Source: an uncultured Eubacterium sp. (GTDB lineage Bacteria; Bacillota; Clostridia; Lachnospirales; Lachnospiraceae). Taken from it: a DNA stretch of 64,000 nucleotides. Positions 55,931 to 64,000 of this stretch are shown in pieces. The stretch covers positions 51,062-115,061 of the forward strand of contig URKY01000005.1 in assembly GCA_900548465.1 (NCBI GenBank), given 5' to 3'. The first letter of the stretch is position 1. Each line of letters starts with the position of its first letter. The notes beneath the pieces are model-generated. The model was not told where the DNA came from. It saw nothing but the letters and a program-made list of their open reading frames with translations, and searched no databases. The translations under genes were made by a program, and so were the position numbers.

Positions 55931-55959
55931 TTGACAAAGTGGATTAGGAGTGCTAGATT
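55931..55959 (+). promoter_or_regulatory. Promoter of the hrcA-grpE-dnaK operon
   Basis: TTGACA (55931-55936), 17-bp spacer, TAGATT (55954-55959). A lone CIRCE right half GAGTGCTAG (55949-55957) overlaps the -10. Confidence 0.75.
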
Positions 55960-55976
55960 AGTCCATAGATAAGATG

Positions 55977-56003
55977 TTAGCACTCGAAAGAAATGAGTGC
56001 TAA
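55977..56003. promoter_or_regulatory. CIRCE operator (HrcA binding site)
   Basis: Perfect TTAGCACTC (55977-55985), 9-nt spacer, GAGTGCTAA (55995-56003), just after the predicted transcription start. Confidence 0.97.
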
Positions 56004-56034
56004 TAAGCATCAAAGCCATAGAAAGGAGAAGTCT

Positions 56035-57084
56035 ATGGAACTTAGTGAGAGAAAAGAAAAAATTCTTGATGCTGTTATTAGAAATTATTTAGAGACAGGA
56101 GAACCGGTTGGTTCAAGAACAATTTCTAAATATACAGATCTTAATTTAAGTTCTGCAACAATCAGAAATGAGATGTCAGACCTTGAAGAGATGGGATATA
56201 TAGTTCAGCCCCACACATCGGCAGGACGTATTCCAACAGATAAAGGCTACAGATTCTATGTCGACAACATTCTGAAAGAAAAAATGTCAGAGCTTGATGA
56301 GAGAGAAAAGAAGGTAACAGAAAAAGAGGATCTTCTTATTGAAAAGGTAGATAAGGTTGAGACTTTACTACAAAATATGGCGAAGGTATTGGCAAACAAT
56401 ACGAACTACGCAACAATGGTATCCGCACCAAAGTCTCAGGAGAATAAAATAAAATTTATTCAGTTATCTATATTAGAAGAAAAACAGCTTCTTTGTACTG
56501 TGGTTTCAAACAAAAATCATGTAGTTAACAAAATTGTCAAAGTCAATGAAGAGGTCAGTCAGGAGATGATTGTAAGAATTAATGTAGCACTTAATACAGC
56601 TCTTGCAGGACTTACATTAGAAGACATTAATCTTGGAGTTATATCAGCACTCACTTCACAGGCAGGAGAATTTGAAGGATTGGTCAATGAAGTTTTGAAA
56701 GCAATTACAGAGGCCATATCAACAGAAGCACAGATGAAGATTTATACATCGGGTGCAACGAATATTTTTAAATATCCTGAATTAAGTGACAAGGAAAGAG
56801 CAAGCAGATTACTTACTACTCTTGAAGAAAAATCACAACTTACTGAACTTATCAATGAAAGTGATGAGGAAACAGGAATTCAGGTTTACATCGGTAGTGA
56901 GAGTCCGGTACAGTCCATGAAAGATTGTAGTGTTGTAACGGCAACTTATGAACTGGAAGATGGATTTAAAGGAACTATCGGAATAATAGGACCTAAGAGA
57001 ATGGACTATGAGAAGGTTGTTGAAACACTAAGAACTGTTAAGGAACAGTTAAGTGATAACTTTAGTGATAAAGATGACAATTAA
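56035..57084 (+). CDS. hrcA: Heat-inducible transcription repressor HrcA
   Basis: 349-aa repressor of class I heat-shock genes through CIRCE. Winged HTH at the N-terminus (ERKEKILDAVIRNYLETGEP, SSATIRNEMSDLEEMGYI, HTSAGRIPTDKGYRFYVD) and a GAF-like ligand domain. ATG 56035 follows AAAGGAGAAG; an in-frame ATG at 55993 lies inside CIRCE and is rejected. Order hrcA-grpE-dnaK is standard in Firmicutes. Confidence 0.96.
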   Translation: MELSERKEKILDAVIRNYLETGEPVGSRTISKYTDLNLSSATIRNEMSDLEEMGYIVQPHTSAGRIPTDKGYRFYVDNILKEKMSELDEREKKVTEKEDLLIEKVDKVETLLQNMAKVLANNTNYATMVSAPKSQENKIKFIQLSILEEKQLLCTVVSNKNHVVNKIVKVNEEVSQEMIVRINVALNTALAGLTLEDINLGVISALTSQAGEFEGLVNEVLKAITEAISTEAQMKIYTSGATNIFKYPELSDKERASRLLTTLEEKSQLTELINESDEETGIQVYIGSESPVQSMKDCSVVTATYELEDGFKGTIGIIGPKRMDYEKVVETLRTVKEQLSDNFSDKDDN

Positions 57085-57104
57085 AATATAGAAAGGATTA
57101 TCCA

Positions 57105-57719
57105 ATGGAAAAAGATAATATAAATCAGGAAGTTGAAAAAGAAAAAGAGGCAACTGAAGAAACTGTTGAACAGGAAGATATCAGTAAGGATGAAAAAACT
57201 TCAGAAAAAAAAGTTGAGACTAAAGAAAATCCTGAAAACGATAAAGAAGATAAGAAGAAAAAGAAGGGCTTCAAAAAGAAGGATAAAAAAGACGAACAAA
57301 TCGAAGAATTAAATGATAAATATCAGAGATTGTTTGCAGAATTTCAAAACTTCAGAAACAGAAGCGAAAAAGAAAAAACGGCAATGTATGAGACAGGAGC
57401 AAGATCCATTATAGAAAAGATTTTGCCAGTAGTTGATAACTTTGAAAGAGGTGTTGCCGCACTTAGTGAGGAAGATTTAGATTCACCTGTTGGACAGGGA
57501 ATGAATCTTATCTATAAACAAATGCTTCAGACTCTTGAGGATATGGGAGTTGAGGCTATTGAGGCAAAGGGAAATGAATTTGATCCAATGCTTCACAACG
57601 CAGTAATGCACGAGGATAACGATGAACTTGGTGAAAACATTGTATCCGAGGAATTACAAAAAGGTTACAAATACAGAGACACAGTTATAAGGCACAGTAT
57701 GGTAAAGGTAGCGAACTAA
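57105..57719 (+). CDS. grpE: Nucleotide exchange factor GrpE
   Basis: 204 aa. The first 70 residues are an unusually long Lys/Glu-rich, probably disordered arm; the GrpE core follows with a long dimer helix (YQRLFAEFQNFRNRSEKEK) and the beta domain GNEFDPMLHNAVMHED and YRDTVIRHSMVKV. It releases ADP from DnaK. Ribosome site AAAGGAT; 20 bases after hrcA. Confidence 0.95.
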   Translation: MEKDNINQEVEKEKEATEETVEQEDISKDEKTSEKKVETKENPENDKEDKKKKKGFKKKDKKDEQIEELNDKYQRLFAEFQNFRNRSEKEKTAMYETGARSIIEKILPVVDNFERGVAALSEEDLDSPVGQGMNLIYKQMLQTLEDMGVEAIEAKGNEFDPMLHNAVMHEDNDELGENIVSEELQKGYKYRDTVIRHSMVKVAN

Positions 57720-57779
57720 AAGCTATCAGGTGTTTGTAAATTAAAAATAGATAGAAAGATGATTTAGGAGGAAAATAAG

Positions 57780-59645
57780 ATGGGAAAGATTATTGGTATT
57801 GATTTAGGAACTACAAACTCATGTGTAGCAGTTATGGAAGGTGGAGAACCTACAGTTATTACAAATGCAGATGGAGCAAGAACAACTCCTTCAGTTGTTG
57901 CATTTAAGAAGGATGGAGAAAGATTAGTTGGTGAACAGGCTAAGCGTCAGGCAGTAACTAACGCAGAAGGAACAATTTCATCAATTAAGAGACATATGGG
58001 AACAGATTACAAGGTAGACATTAATGGAAAGAACTATACACCACAGGCTATTTCAGCTATGATACTTCAGAAGTTAAAAGCAGATGCTGAAGCTTACTTA
58101 GGTGAAAGCGTAACAGAAGCAGTTATAACAGTTCCTGCTTACTTCAACGATGCACAGAGACAGGCAACAAAGGATGCAGGTAAGATTGCAGGACTTGATG
58201 TTAAGAGAATTATCAACGAACCTACAGCAGCTGCATTGGCTTATGGTCTTGATAATGAAAATGAACAGAAGATTATGGTATACGATTTAGGTGGTGGTAC
58301 ATTTGATGTATCTATAATTGAAATCGGTGATGGTGTAATTGAAGTTTTAGCAACAAACGGTGATAACAAACTTGGTGGTGATGACTTTGATAAGAAAGTT
58401 ATGGACTACATGGTAGCAGACTTCAAGAGCAAAACAGGAATTGACCTTTCAAATGATAAGATGGCTATGGAAAGAATTAAAGCTGAAGCAGAAGATGCAA
58501 AGAAGAAACTTTCATCGTCTACTCAGGTTGAAATCAACATTCCTTTCATTACAGCAAATGAACAGGGACCACAGCATTTGAATATGACATTAACAAAGGC
58601 TAAATTCGATGAATTAACAAGAGACCTTGTAGAAAGAACAGCAATCCCTGTACAGAATGCTTTAAAGGATGCAGGAATTACAGCATCAGAGCTTAGCAAA
58701 GTATTATTAGTTGGTGGTTCTACAAGAATCCCTGCAGTACAGGATAAAGTAAAACAGTTAACAGGTCATGAACCTTCAAAGAAGATGAATCCTGATGAAT
58801 GTGTAGCAATCGGTGCTTCAATTCAGGGTGGTAAATTAGCAGGTGATGCAGGTGCCGGCGATATCCTTCTTCTTGATGTTACACCACTTTCATTATCAAT
58901 TGAAACAATGGGTGGTGTTGCTACAAGACTTATCGAGAGAAATACAACAATTCCTACAAAGAAGAGTCAGATATTCTCTACAGCAGCTGATAACCAGACA
59001 GCAGTTGATATTAACGTAGTACAGGGTGAAAGACAGTTCGCAAGAGACAATAAGTCACTTGGACAGTTCAGACTTGACGGTATTCCACCGGCAAAGAGAG
59101 GTGTTCCACAGATTGAAGTTACATTTGATATTGATGCAAACGGTATTGTTAATGTATCAGCTAAGGATCTTGGAACAGGAAAAGAACAGCACATTACAAT
59201 TACAGCTGGTTCAAATATGTCAGATGAAGACATTGATAAGGCTGTAAAAGAAGCAGCTGAATATGAAGCAGCTGATAAGAAACGTAAAGAAGCAATTGAT
59301 GCAAAGAATGAAGCAGAAGCAATTATCACTCAGACAGAACAGGCTATGAGCGAAGCCGGTGATAAGTTATCAGATAGTGATAAGCAGGCTGTACAGGCAG
59401 ACATTGATGCATTAAAGGCTACAGTTTCAGCAATTGGAGAAAATGAACCTACAGAAGCACAGGTTGAAGAATTGAAGTCAGGAAAAGAAAAACTCATGAA
59501 TTCAGCACAGCAGTTGTTCCAGAAGATGTATGAACAGGCACAGGCAGCAGGTGCACAGGGCGCAGGTCCTGACATGGGAGCAGGTGCAAATGCAGGATCA
59601 AATCCGGGCGATGATGTAGTAGATGGAGACTTTACAGAAGTTTAA
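57780..59645 (+). CDS. dnaK: Chaperone DnaK (Hsp70)
   Basis: 621-aa ATP-dependent chaperone. [37 protein letters not shown] and the GAS..GG motif of the ATPase domain (1-360), linker [10 protein letters not shown], substrate domain with [15 protein letters not shown], and a helical lid ending in a Gly/Ala-rich tail. Short for the family through loss of the Gram-negative insert, as in Firmicutes. AGGAGG site upstream. Controlled by CIRCE at the head of the operon. Confidence 0.98.
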   Translation: MGKIIGIDLGTTNSCVAVMEGGEPTVITNADGARTTPSVVAFKKDGERLVGEQAKRQAVTNAEGTISSIKRHMGTDYKVDINGKNYTPQAISAMILQKLKADAEAYLGESVTEAVITVPAYFNDAQRQATKDAGKIAGLDVKRIINEPTAAALAYGLDNENEQKIMVYDLGGGTFDVSIIEIGDGVIEVLATNGDNKLGGDDFDKKVMDYMVADFKSKTGIDLSNDKMAMERIKAEAEDAKKKLSSSTQVEINIPFITANEQGPQHLNMTLTKAKFDELTRDLVERTAIPVQNALKDAGITASELSKVLLVGGSTRIPAVQDKVKQLTGHEPSKKMNPDECVAIGASIQGGKLAGDAGAGDILLLDVTPLSLSIETMGGVATRLIERNTTIPTKKSQIFSTAADNQTAVDINVVQGERQFARDNKSLGQFRLDGIPPAKRGVPQIEVTFDIDANGIVNVSAKDLGTGKEQHITITAGSNMSDEDIDKAVKEAAEYEAADKKRKEAIDAKNEAEAIITQTEQAMSEAGDKLSDSDKQAVQADIDALKATVSAIGENEPTEAQVEELKSGKEKLMNSAQQLFQKMYEQAQAAGAQGAGPDMGAGANAGSNPGDDVVDGDFTEV

Positions 59646-59689
59646 AATATAAGTGGGCAAAAGAATGATTTTTGCCACATAAATGGTGA

Positions 59690-59719
59690 AATCCCGCCCG
59701 TGGTGAACGGACGGGTTTT
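59690..59719 (+). terminator. Weak terminator between dnaK and dnaJ
   Basis: CCCGCCCGT / ACGGACGGG stem with one mismatch, 5-nt loop, then TTTTG. A second hairpin (GTGGGCAAAA / TTTTTGCCAC, about 59652-59678) precedes it. Confidence 0.5.
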
Positions 59720-59723
59720 GCCG

Positions 59724-59732
59724 TGATATAAT
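59724..59732 (+). promoter_or_regulatory. Extended -10 element before dnaJ
   Basis: TGATATAAT (59724-59732) without a clear -35 suggests dnaJ also has its own start. Confidence 0.45.
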
Positions 59733-59793
59733 AGATACTTCAGAATAGATGTTTAGAATAAATGTTTATTGTATATAAACGAAAGGTATTGTT

Positions 59794-60957
59794 ATGGCAG
59801 ATAAGAGAGATTATTATGAAGTGCTAGGTGTTGACAAAAACGCTGATGATGCAACAATAAAAAAAGCATACAGACGACTGGCTAAAAAATACCATCCGGA
59901 CGCAAATCCTGATAATGAAGAAGCAGCAGCAAAATTTAAAGAAGCTTCAGAAGCTTATGCAGTTTTAAGCGATGCTGAAAAAAGAAAACAGTATGATCAG
60001 TTTGGTCATGCTGCATTTGAAGGTGGAGCAGGTGGTGCCGGAGGATTTGACTTTAGTGGATTTGATTTCGGAGACATTTTTGGTGGCAGTGGATTTGGCG
60101 ATATTTTTGGTGATTTATTTGGTGGCGGCAGTAGAAGACGTGGACCAAGTAATGGACCAAGACGTGGTGCTGATGTAAGATACGGAATTACAATCACTTT
60201 TGAAGAGGCAGTTTTCGGATGTAAGAAAGACGTTACAATTAATTACAAAGAAACATGTAAAACATGTGGTGGTAACGGAGCAAAACCGGGAACCTCACCC
60301 CAGACATGTCCAAAATGTAACGGTGCAGGACAATATACAACACGTCGTCAGACAATGATGGGAATAATGCAAAGCACTCAGGTTTGTCCTGACTGTGGAG
60401 GAACCGGTAAGATTGTAAAAGAAAAATGTCCTGACTGTCACGGACTTGGATATAAGCAGACAAGGAAAAAGGTTACTATAGAAATTCCAGCAGGAATTGA
60501 TGATATGCAGAGAATCCGTAAAACAGGCGAAGGAGAACCGGGAACTAACGGAGGCCCAAGAGGTGACTTGTTAGTTGATATCAGAGTTACTCCAAGTAGA
60601 GATTTTGAACGTGATGGAATGAATTTATATTCAACAACTTCAATATCCTTTGCTCAGGCAGCTCTTGGTGGAGACATCAGAGTTAAAACTATTGATGGTG
60701 ACGTTAAGTTTAACATTAAGCCGGGAACTCAGACAGGAACAAGAATAAGACTTAAAGGTAAGGGTGTTTGCAACGTTCATAATCAGAGTACAAGAGGTGA
60801 TCAGTACTCAACATTAGTTGTAAAGGTTCCTACAAAGCTTACGGCGGAACAGAAAGATTTAATTAAGAAATTGGATCAGGTTTCAGGTGATACATTAAAT
60901 GAATTTAACGAGAAGAAATCCGAGCCTGATAAAAAAAGAAAGAAGAAGTTCTTTTAA
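59794..60957 (+). CDS. dnaJ: Chaperone DnaJ (Hsp40)
   Basis: 387-aa type I co-chaperone that stimulates DnaK ATPase. J domain with HPD in KKYHPDAN, Gly/Phe-rich region at about 75-125 ([16 protein letters not shown]), zinc finger with four CxxCxGxG repeats ([32 protein letters not shown]) and C-terminal substrate-binding beta domains. A 148-base gap separates it from dnaK. Confidence 0.97.
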   Translation: MADKRDYYEVLGVDKNADDATIKKAYRRLAKKYHPDANPDNEEAAAKFKEASEAYAVLSDAEKRKQYDQFGHAAFEGGAGGAGGFDFSGFDFGDIFGGSGFGDIFGDLFGGGSRRRGPSNGPRRGADVRYGITITFEEAVFGCKKDVTINYKETCKTCGGNGAKPGTSPQTCPKCNGAGQYTTRRQTMMGIMQSTQVCPDCGGTGKIVKEKCPDCHGLGYKQTRKKVTIEIPAGIDDMQRIRKTGEGEPGTNGGPRGDLLVDIRVTPSRDFERDGMNLYSTTSISFAQAALGGDIRVKTIDGDVKFNIKPGTQTGTRIRLKGKGVCNVHNQSTRGDQYSTLVVKVPTKLTAEQKDLIKKLDQVSGDTLNEFNEKKSEPDKKRKKKFF

Positions 60958-60964
60958 TTAAAAT

Positions 60965-61009
60965 AAAAAAGCAGGAAAGAGACAAAAATCCCTTTTCTGC
61001 TTTTCTTTT
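60965..61009 (+). terminator. Intrinsic terminator after dnaJ
   Basis: AAAAAAGCAG...CTGCTTTTCTTTT, with an inner GAAAGAGA/TCCCTTTT pairing. Confidence 0.75.
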
Positions 61010-61102
61010 AATTTGCCAAAATCTATTGTGTATGTTATGATATTTCGGTTAAAGAGTACTTTATAAATATGCATATTACAAAAAAGTAAATGGAGAAAAT
61101 AT

Positions 61103-62065
61103 ATGAAGTGGAATAAATATACCCTTAAGACAACAACTCAGGCAGAGGATTTTGTCAGCGGAGTTTTAATGGAACTTGGCATTAATGGAGTTCAGGTGGA
61201 AGACAATGTTCAGATAACAAAAGAGGAGAAAGAAAAACAATTTATTGATTATCTTGCAGACCTTCCGGAAGATGATGGAACAGCTTATATAAGTTTTTAT
61301 ACGGAAGAAGATGCCGATGATGAAAAGCTATTAGATGATTTAAGGACCAAGTTAAAAGAAGCAAAAGACTTCATTGATATAGGTGAAGGAAGCATTACTA
61401 AAGGAATGACTGAAGATGTGGACTGGGTAAATAACTGGAAGAAATATTTTAAGTCATTTACAGTTGGTGATTTCTTTATAAAGCCTACATGGGAAGAAAT
61501 GGACGATAAGCATAGGGGAATGAAGATGATAGAGATTGATCCCGGTACTGCTTTTGGAACAGGAAAACACGATACTACCCAGTTATGCATAAAGCAGCTT
61601 ATAAAGTATGTTAAGCCGGAAGACAAGGTATTGGATCTTGGATGTGGAAGCGGAATTTTGTCAATTGTGGCAAAAAAACTTGGAGCATCAGAAATTGACA
61701 TGACTGATATTGACCCTGCTGCAATTGAAGCAGTATATGATAATTTCAAGGTAAATAATCTTTCAATGGATAAGGTTGAAGTTATTGCGGGAAATGTTTT
61801 GGAAGATGAGGCAATGCAGGAAAAATTCCAGAATAAAAAATATGACATAGTTGTGGCAAATATTCTGGCAGACGTTATTATTCCAATTACTGCCATTGTA
61901 GACAAATTCCTTGCAAAAGGTGGTGTGTTTATATCATCGGGAATTATATATATGAAAGAGGATGATGTAAAAGAAGCAATTGAAAAGAATCCTAATTTAC
62001 AGTTAAAGGATGTTGTAAAGCAGGGTGACTGGAGAGCAATTATGGCAGAGTTGTCAAAGGAGTAA
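61103..62065 (+). CDS. prmA: Ribosomal protein L11 methyltransferase
   Basis: 320 aa. Trimethylates L11 using SAM. N-terminal substrate domain, then IDPGTAFGTGKHDTT and the SAM loop LDLGCGSGILSIVA, NILADVI and a C-terminal strand. ATG 61103 follows ATGGAGAA. rsmE starts one base after its stop. Confidence 0.95.
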   Translation: MKWNKYTLKTTTQAEDFVSGVLMELGINGVQVEDNVQITKEEKEKQFIDYLADLPEDDGTAYISFYTEEDADDEKLLDDLRTKLKEAKDFIDIGEGSITKGMTEDVDWVNNWKKYFKSFTVGDFFIKPTWEEMDDKHRGMKMIEIDPGTAFGTGKHDTTQLCIKQLIKYVKPEDKVLDLGCGSGILSIVAKKLGASEIDMTDIDPAAIEAVYDNFKVNNLSMDKVEVIAGNVLEDEAMQEKFQNKKYDIVVANILADVIIPITAIVDKFLAKGGVFISSGIIYMKEDDVKEAIEKNPNLQLKDVVKQGDWRAIMAELSKE

Positions 62066-62066
62066 T

Positions 62067-62804
62067 ATGTACAGATTTTTTGTTGAACAGTCCCAAATTG
62101 GAGAAGAAACAATAACCATAACAGGGGAAGATGTAAACCATATAAAAAACGTCCTTAGAATGAAAGTTGGAGAAACTATTCTTGTAAGTGACGGTGAAGA
62201 CAGGGAATATATTTGTAAAATATCAGATTTTAGCAACGACGAAGTGCAGGCAAAAATCGAGGACATTAACGGAGAGACAAGAGAACTGCCTATAGAAGTT
62301 ACATTGTTTCAGGCGCTTCCTAAAGGAGATAAAATGGAAACCATTATTCAGAAAATGGTTGAACTTGGAGCCTGTGAGATAGCACCGGTTTCCACAAAGA
62401 GATGTATTGTGAAGTTGGATGCGAAAAAAGCAGAATCAAAGGTTAGAAGATGGAATGCCATAGCAGAAAGCGCTGCGAAGCAGTCGAAACGTGGAATTAT
62501 TCCGAAAGTTTTAATGCCGGTAAGTTTTGCTCAGGCGCTGGACAGGGCGAAAGATATGGATATGGTACTTATTCCTTATGAAGAGGCAGAAAATATGTCT
62601 GTAACAAGAGAAGTTTTTTCTGAAATAAAGCCCGGAATGAAAATAGGAATTTTTATTGGTCCGGAAGGAGGCTTTGCGGAATCAGAGGTTGAGGAAGCAA
62701 AAAAAATCGGGGCCCGGGCAATTACATTAGGCAGAAGGATTCTTCGTACTGAAACGGCAGGAATGGCTACAATGTCTGTTTTAATGTATTTAATGGAAGA
62801 ATAA
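62067..62804 (+). CDS. rsmE: 16S rRNA m3U1498 methyltransferase RsmE
   Basis: 245-aa SPOUT-class enzyme methylating U1498 of 16S rRNA. PUA-like N-terminal part (MYRFFVEQ, HIKNVLRMKVGE), then the trefoil-knot domain with LGACEIAPVSTKRCIVK, FIGPEGGFAESEV and LGRRILRTETAG. ATG 62067 follows AAAGGAG that overlaps the prmA stop; a longer in-frame start at 62025 lies within prmA and is rejected. prmA-rsmE pairing is common. Confidence 0.95.
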   Translation: MYRFFVEQSQIGEETITITGEDVNHIKNVLRMKVGETILVSDGEDREYICKISDFSNDEVQAKIEDINGETRELPIEVTLFQALPKGDKMETIIQKMVELGACEIAPVSTKRCIVKLDAKKAESKVRRWNAIAESAAKQSKRGIIPKVLMPVSFAQALDRAKDMDMVLIPYEEAENMSVTREVFSEIKPGMKIGIFIGPEGGFAESEVEEAKKIGARAITLGRRILRTETAGMATMSVLMYLMEE

Positions 62805-62829
62805 AATATAGATAAAAATGGAGATAGAA

Positions 62830-63984
62830 ATGGAAGCGTATTTTGATAATTCAGCGACCACCGTAGTTACTGAATCGGTAAAAGATATTGTTGTAAAAGC
62901 AATGACAGAGGATTATGGAAACCCATCCTCTATGCATATGATAGGGGTAAACGCCGAAAAATATGTAAAAACTGCAAAAGAAAATATTGCAAAGATTTTA
63001 AAGGTAGATGTGGGAGAAATATATTTTACATCAGGTGGAACTGAAGGAAATAACATGGCGATTATTGGAAGTGCCAATGCAAACAAAAGAGCAGGAAATA
63101 GAGTAATAACTACAAAGATAGAACATTCCTCCGTGGCTAATCCAATGAAATATCTTGAAAAACAGGGCTTTGATGTTGTTTATCTTCCTGTTGATAATAA
63201 TGGAATTGTCGATATGGAAGTATTGAAAAAGGAAATGACAAAAGATACAATTCTTGTTTCCATAATGAATGTTAATAACGAAGTTGGTGCCATTGAGCCT
63301 GTAAGTGAAATTGGAAAATATATAAAGTCAGTAAACCCTTCAGTGGTTTATCATGTAGATGCAATTCAGGCTTTTGGAAAAATGGAAATACGCCCAAGAA
63401 AAGAGAATATAGATATTCTTACGGTAAGTGGTCACAAAATTCACGCTCCAAAGGGTAGTGGATTTATGTATATAAAAAAGAACACAAAGGTTAATCCTAT
63501 AATTCTTGGTGGTGGACAACAGGAGGGCATGCGCTCAGGAACTGAAAATGTGCCGGGGATTGCAGGAATTGGACAGGCAGCTAAAGACTGTTATGATAAT
63601 CTTGAAAAGAATGTGGCTCATATGACGGAGTTGAAGGATTGTTTGATTGATGAATTGTCAAAATTTGATGGAGTGACAATTAACAGTCAGAAAGGAAATG
63701 TCGGAGCACCTCATATAGTAAGTGCAAGCTTTGAAAATGTAAGAAGTGAGGTTCTTCTTCATGCATTGGAGGACAAGGGTATATATATATCCGCAGGAAG
63801 CGCCTGCTCTTCCAACAGACCGGCAGTCAGTGAAACACTGAAAGCCATGGGAATAGATTCGAAGTTACTTGGCTCAACAGTAAGATTTAGTTTTTGTGAA
63901 CTAAACAAAAAAGAAGAAATAGATTATTGTATTGAACAGTTAAAGGTAATGCTGCCAGTACTTAAAAAATATGTAAGACGATAA
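62830..63984 (+). CDS. Cysteine desulfurase (NifS/IscS-like)
   Basis: 384-aa PLP enzyme that takes sulfur from cysteine to a protein persulfide. YFDNSATT start, GGTEGNNMAI, HSS, HVDAIQAFGK, PLP Lys203 in SGHKIHAPKGSG, and the sulfur-carrying Cys326 in SAGSACSSN. ATG 62830 follows GGAGAT; ATG 62818 is a less likely start. The window ends with GGGAAAGGAAAAT, a ribosome site for a following gene, possibly thiI in Firmicutes, which would make this the sulfur donor for tRNA thiolation. Confidence 0.92.
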   Translation: MEAYFDNSATTVVTESVKDIVVKAMTEDYGNPSSMHMIGVNAEKYVKTAKENIAKILKVDVGEIYFTSGGTEGNNMAIIGSANANKRAGNRVITTKIEHSSVANPMKYLEKQGFDVVYLPVDNNGIVDMEVLKKEMTKDTILVSIMNVNNEVGAIEPVSEIGKYIKSVNPSVVYHVDAIQAFGKMEIRPRKENIDILTVSGHKIHAPKGSGFMYIKKNTKVNPIILGGGQQEGMRSGTENVPGIAGIGQAAKDCYDNLEKNVAHMTELKDCLIDELSKFDGVTINSQKGNVGAPHIVSASFENVRSEVLLHALEDKGIYISAGSACSSNRPAVSETLKAMGIDSKLLGSTVRFSFCELNKKEEIDYCIEQLKVMLPVLKKYVRR

Positions 63985-64000
63985 TACGGGAAAGGAAAAT

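Noticed and set aside
58967..59329. 120-codon minus-strand ORF within dnaK
   Set aside because: Shadow of dnaK codon bias; no ribosome site or promoter.

Overview
The window is AT-rich, densely packed chromosome from a spore-forming, anaerobic Gram-positive bacterium, most likely a gut Lachnospiraceae (Clostridia). Support: low-GC codon use, strong AGGAGG ribosome sites and sigma-A-type TTGACA/TATAAT promoters; a T-box leader and a CIRCE operator; spoIIA-sigF and spoVA sporulation genes; hybrid cluster protein; a DUF4250 protein; and DUF5717/DUF5716-type proteins that I associate with Lachnospiraceae. No rRNA, tRNA, CRISPR, prophage or insertion sequence was seen.

Layout. 1-4.4 kb: translation block (3' part of rho, rpmE, a DUF1385 membrane protein, prmC, prfA). 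4.4-5.0 kb: gene-free stretch with a 73-bp tandem repeat. 5.0-8.2 kb: four-gene RiPP-like maturation/export cassette (HPr-kinase-like protein, PqqD-like carrier, Ser/His signal peptidase-like protease, ABC exporter) with no visible precursor. 8.3-12.9 kb: two small unknowns, then glmM, vanZ-like, hisC-like, mntP. 13.0-15.6 kb: clpB. 15.7-18.3 kb: metal-responsive ArsR repressor and P-type Zn/Cd ATPase with a His-rich head. 18.4-20.5 kb: polysaccharide deacetylase, small exporter, a 25-bp palindromic tandem repeat, two small proteins. 20.8-24.0 kb: a frameshifted Crp/Fnr regulator (probable hcpR) divergent from a ferredoxin-hcp operon. 24.0-27.9 kb (minus): citrate synthase, TAXI binding protein, GltS symporter and a 77-aa protein with a duplicated motif. 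28.2-35.1 kb: rarA, then a 1178-aa solenoid-like protein, a mini-Hsp70 and a TPR protein. 35.1-39.7 kb: T-box-controlled valS, a 47-aa protein and a zinc-ribbon/TPR membrane protein. 39.8-48.5 kb: spoIIAA-spoIIAB-sigF and the spoVA genes, the latter interrupted between spoVAC and spoVAD by an LTA-synthase-like gene and putP. 48.7-50.1 kb: gdhA. 50.3-55.8 kb: class A PBP, two regulators, a 256-aa unknown, a MATE pump. 55.9-62.8 kb: hrcA-grpE-dnaK, dnaJ, prmA, rsmE. 62.8-64 kb: nifS-type cysteine desulfurase.

How it works together. Much of the window is housekeeping: translation quality and modification (prmC acting on prfA, prmA, rsmE, valS), heat-shock proteostasis (clpB and the HrcA regulon), envelope synthesis (glmM, PBP, LTA synthase, deacetylase) and glutamate/2-oxoglutarate metabolism (citrate synthase, GltS, gdhA). 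The spoIIA and spoVA genes commit the forespore and load dipicolinic acid.

The parts most worth a second look are the solenoid / mini-Hsp70 / TPR trio (29.5-35.1 kb), the precursor-less RiPP-like cassette with its 73-bp repeat array, the 39-aa membrane peptide apparently heading a SigG-type spoVA operon, the broken hcpR opposite an intact -41.5 operator, the 77-aa duplicated-motif protein, and the palindrome lying inside a promoter spacer at 53.4 kb.
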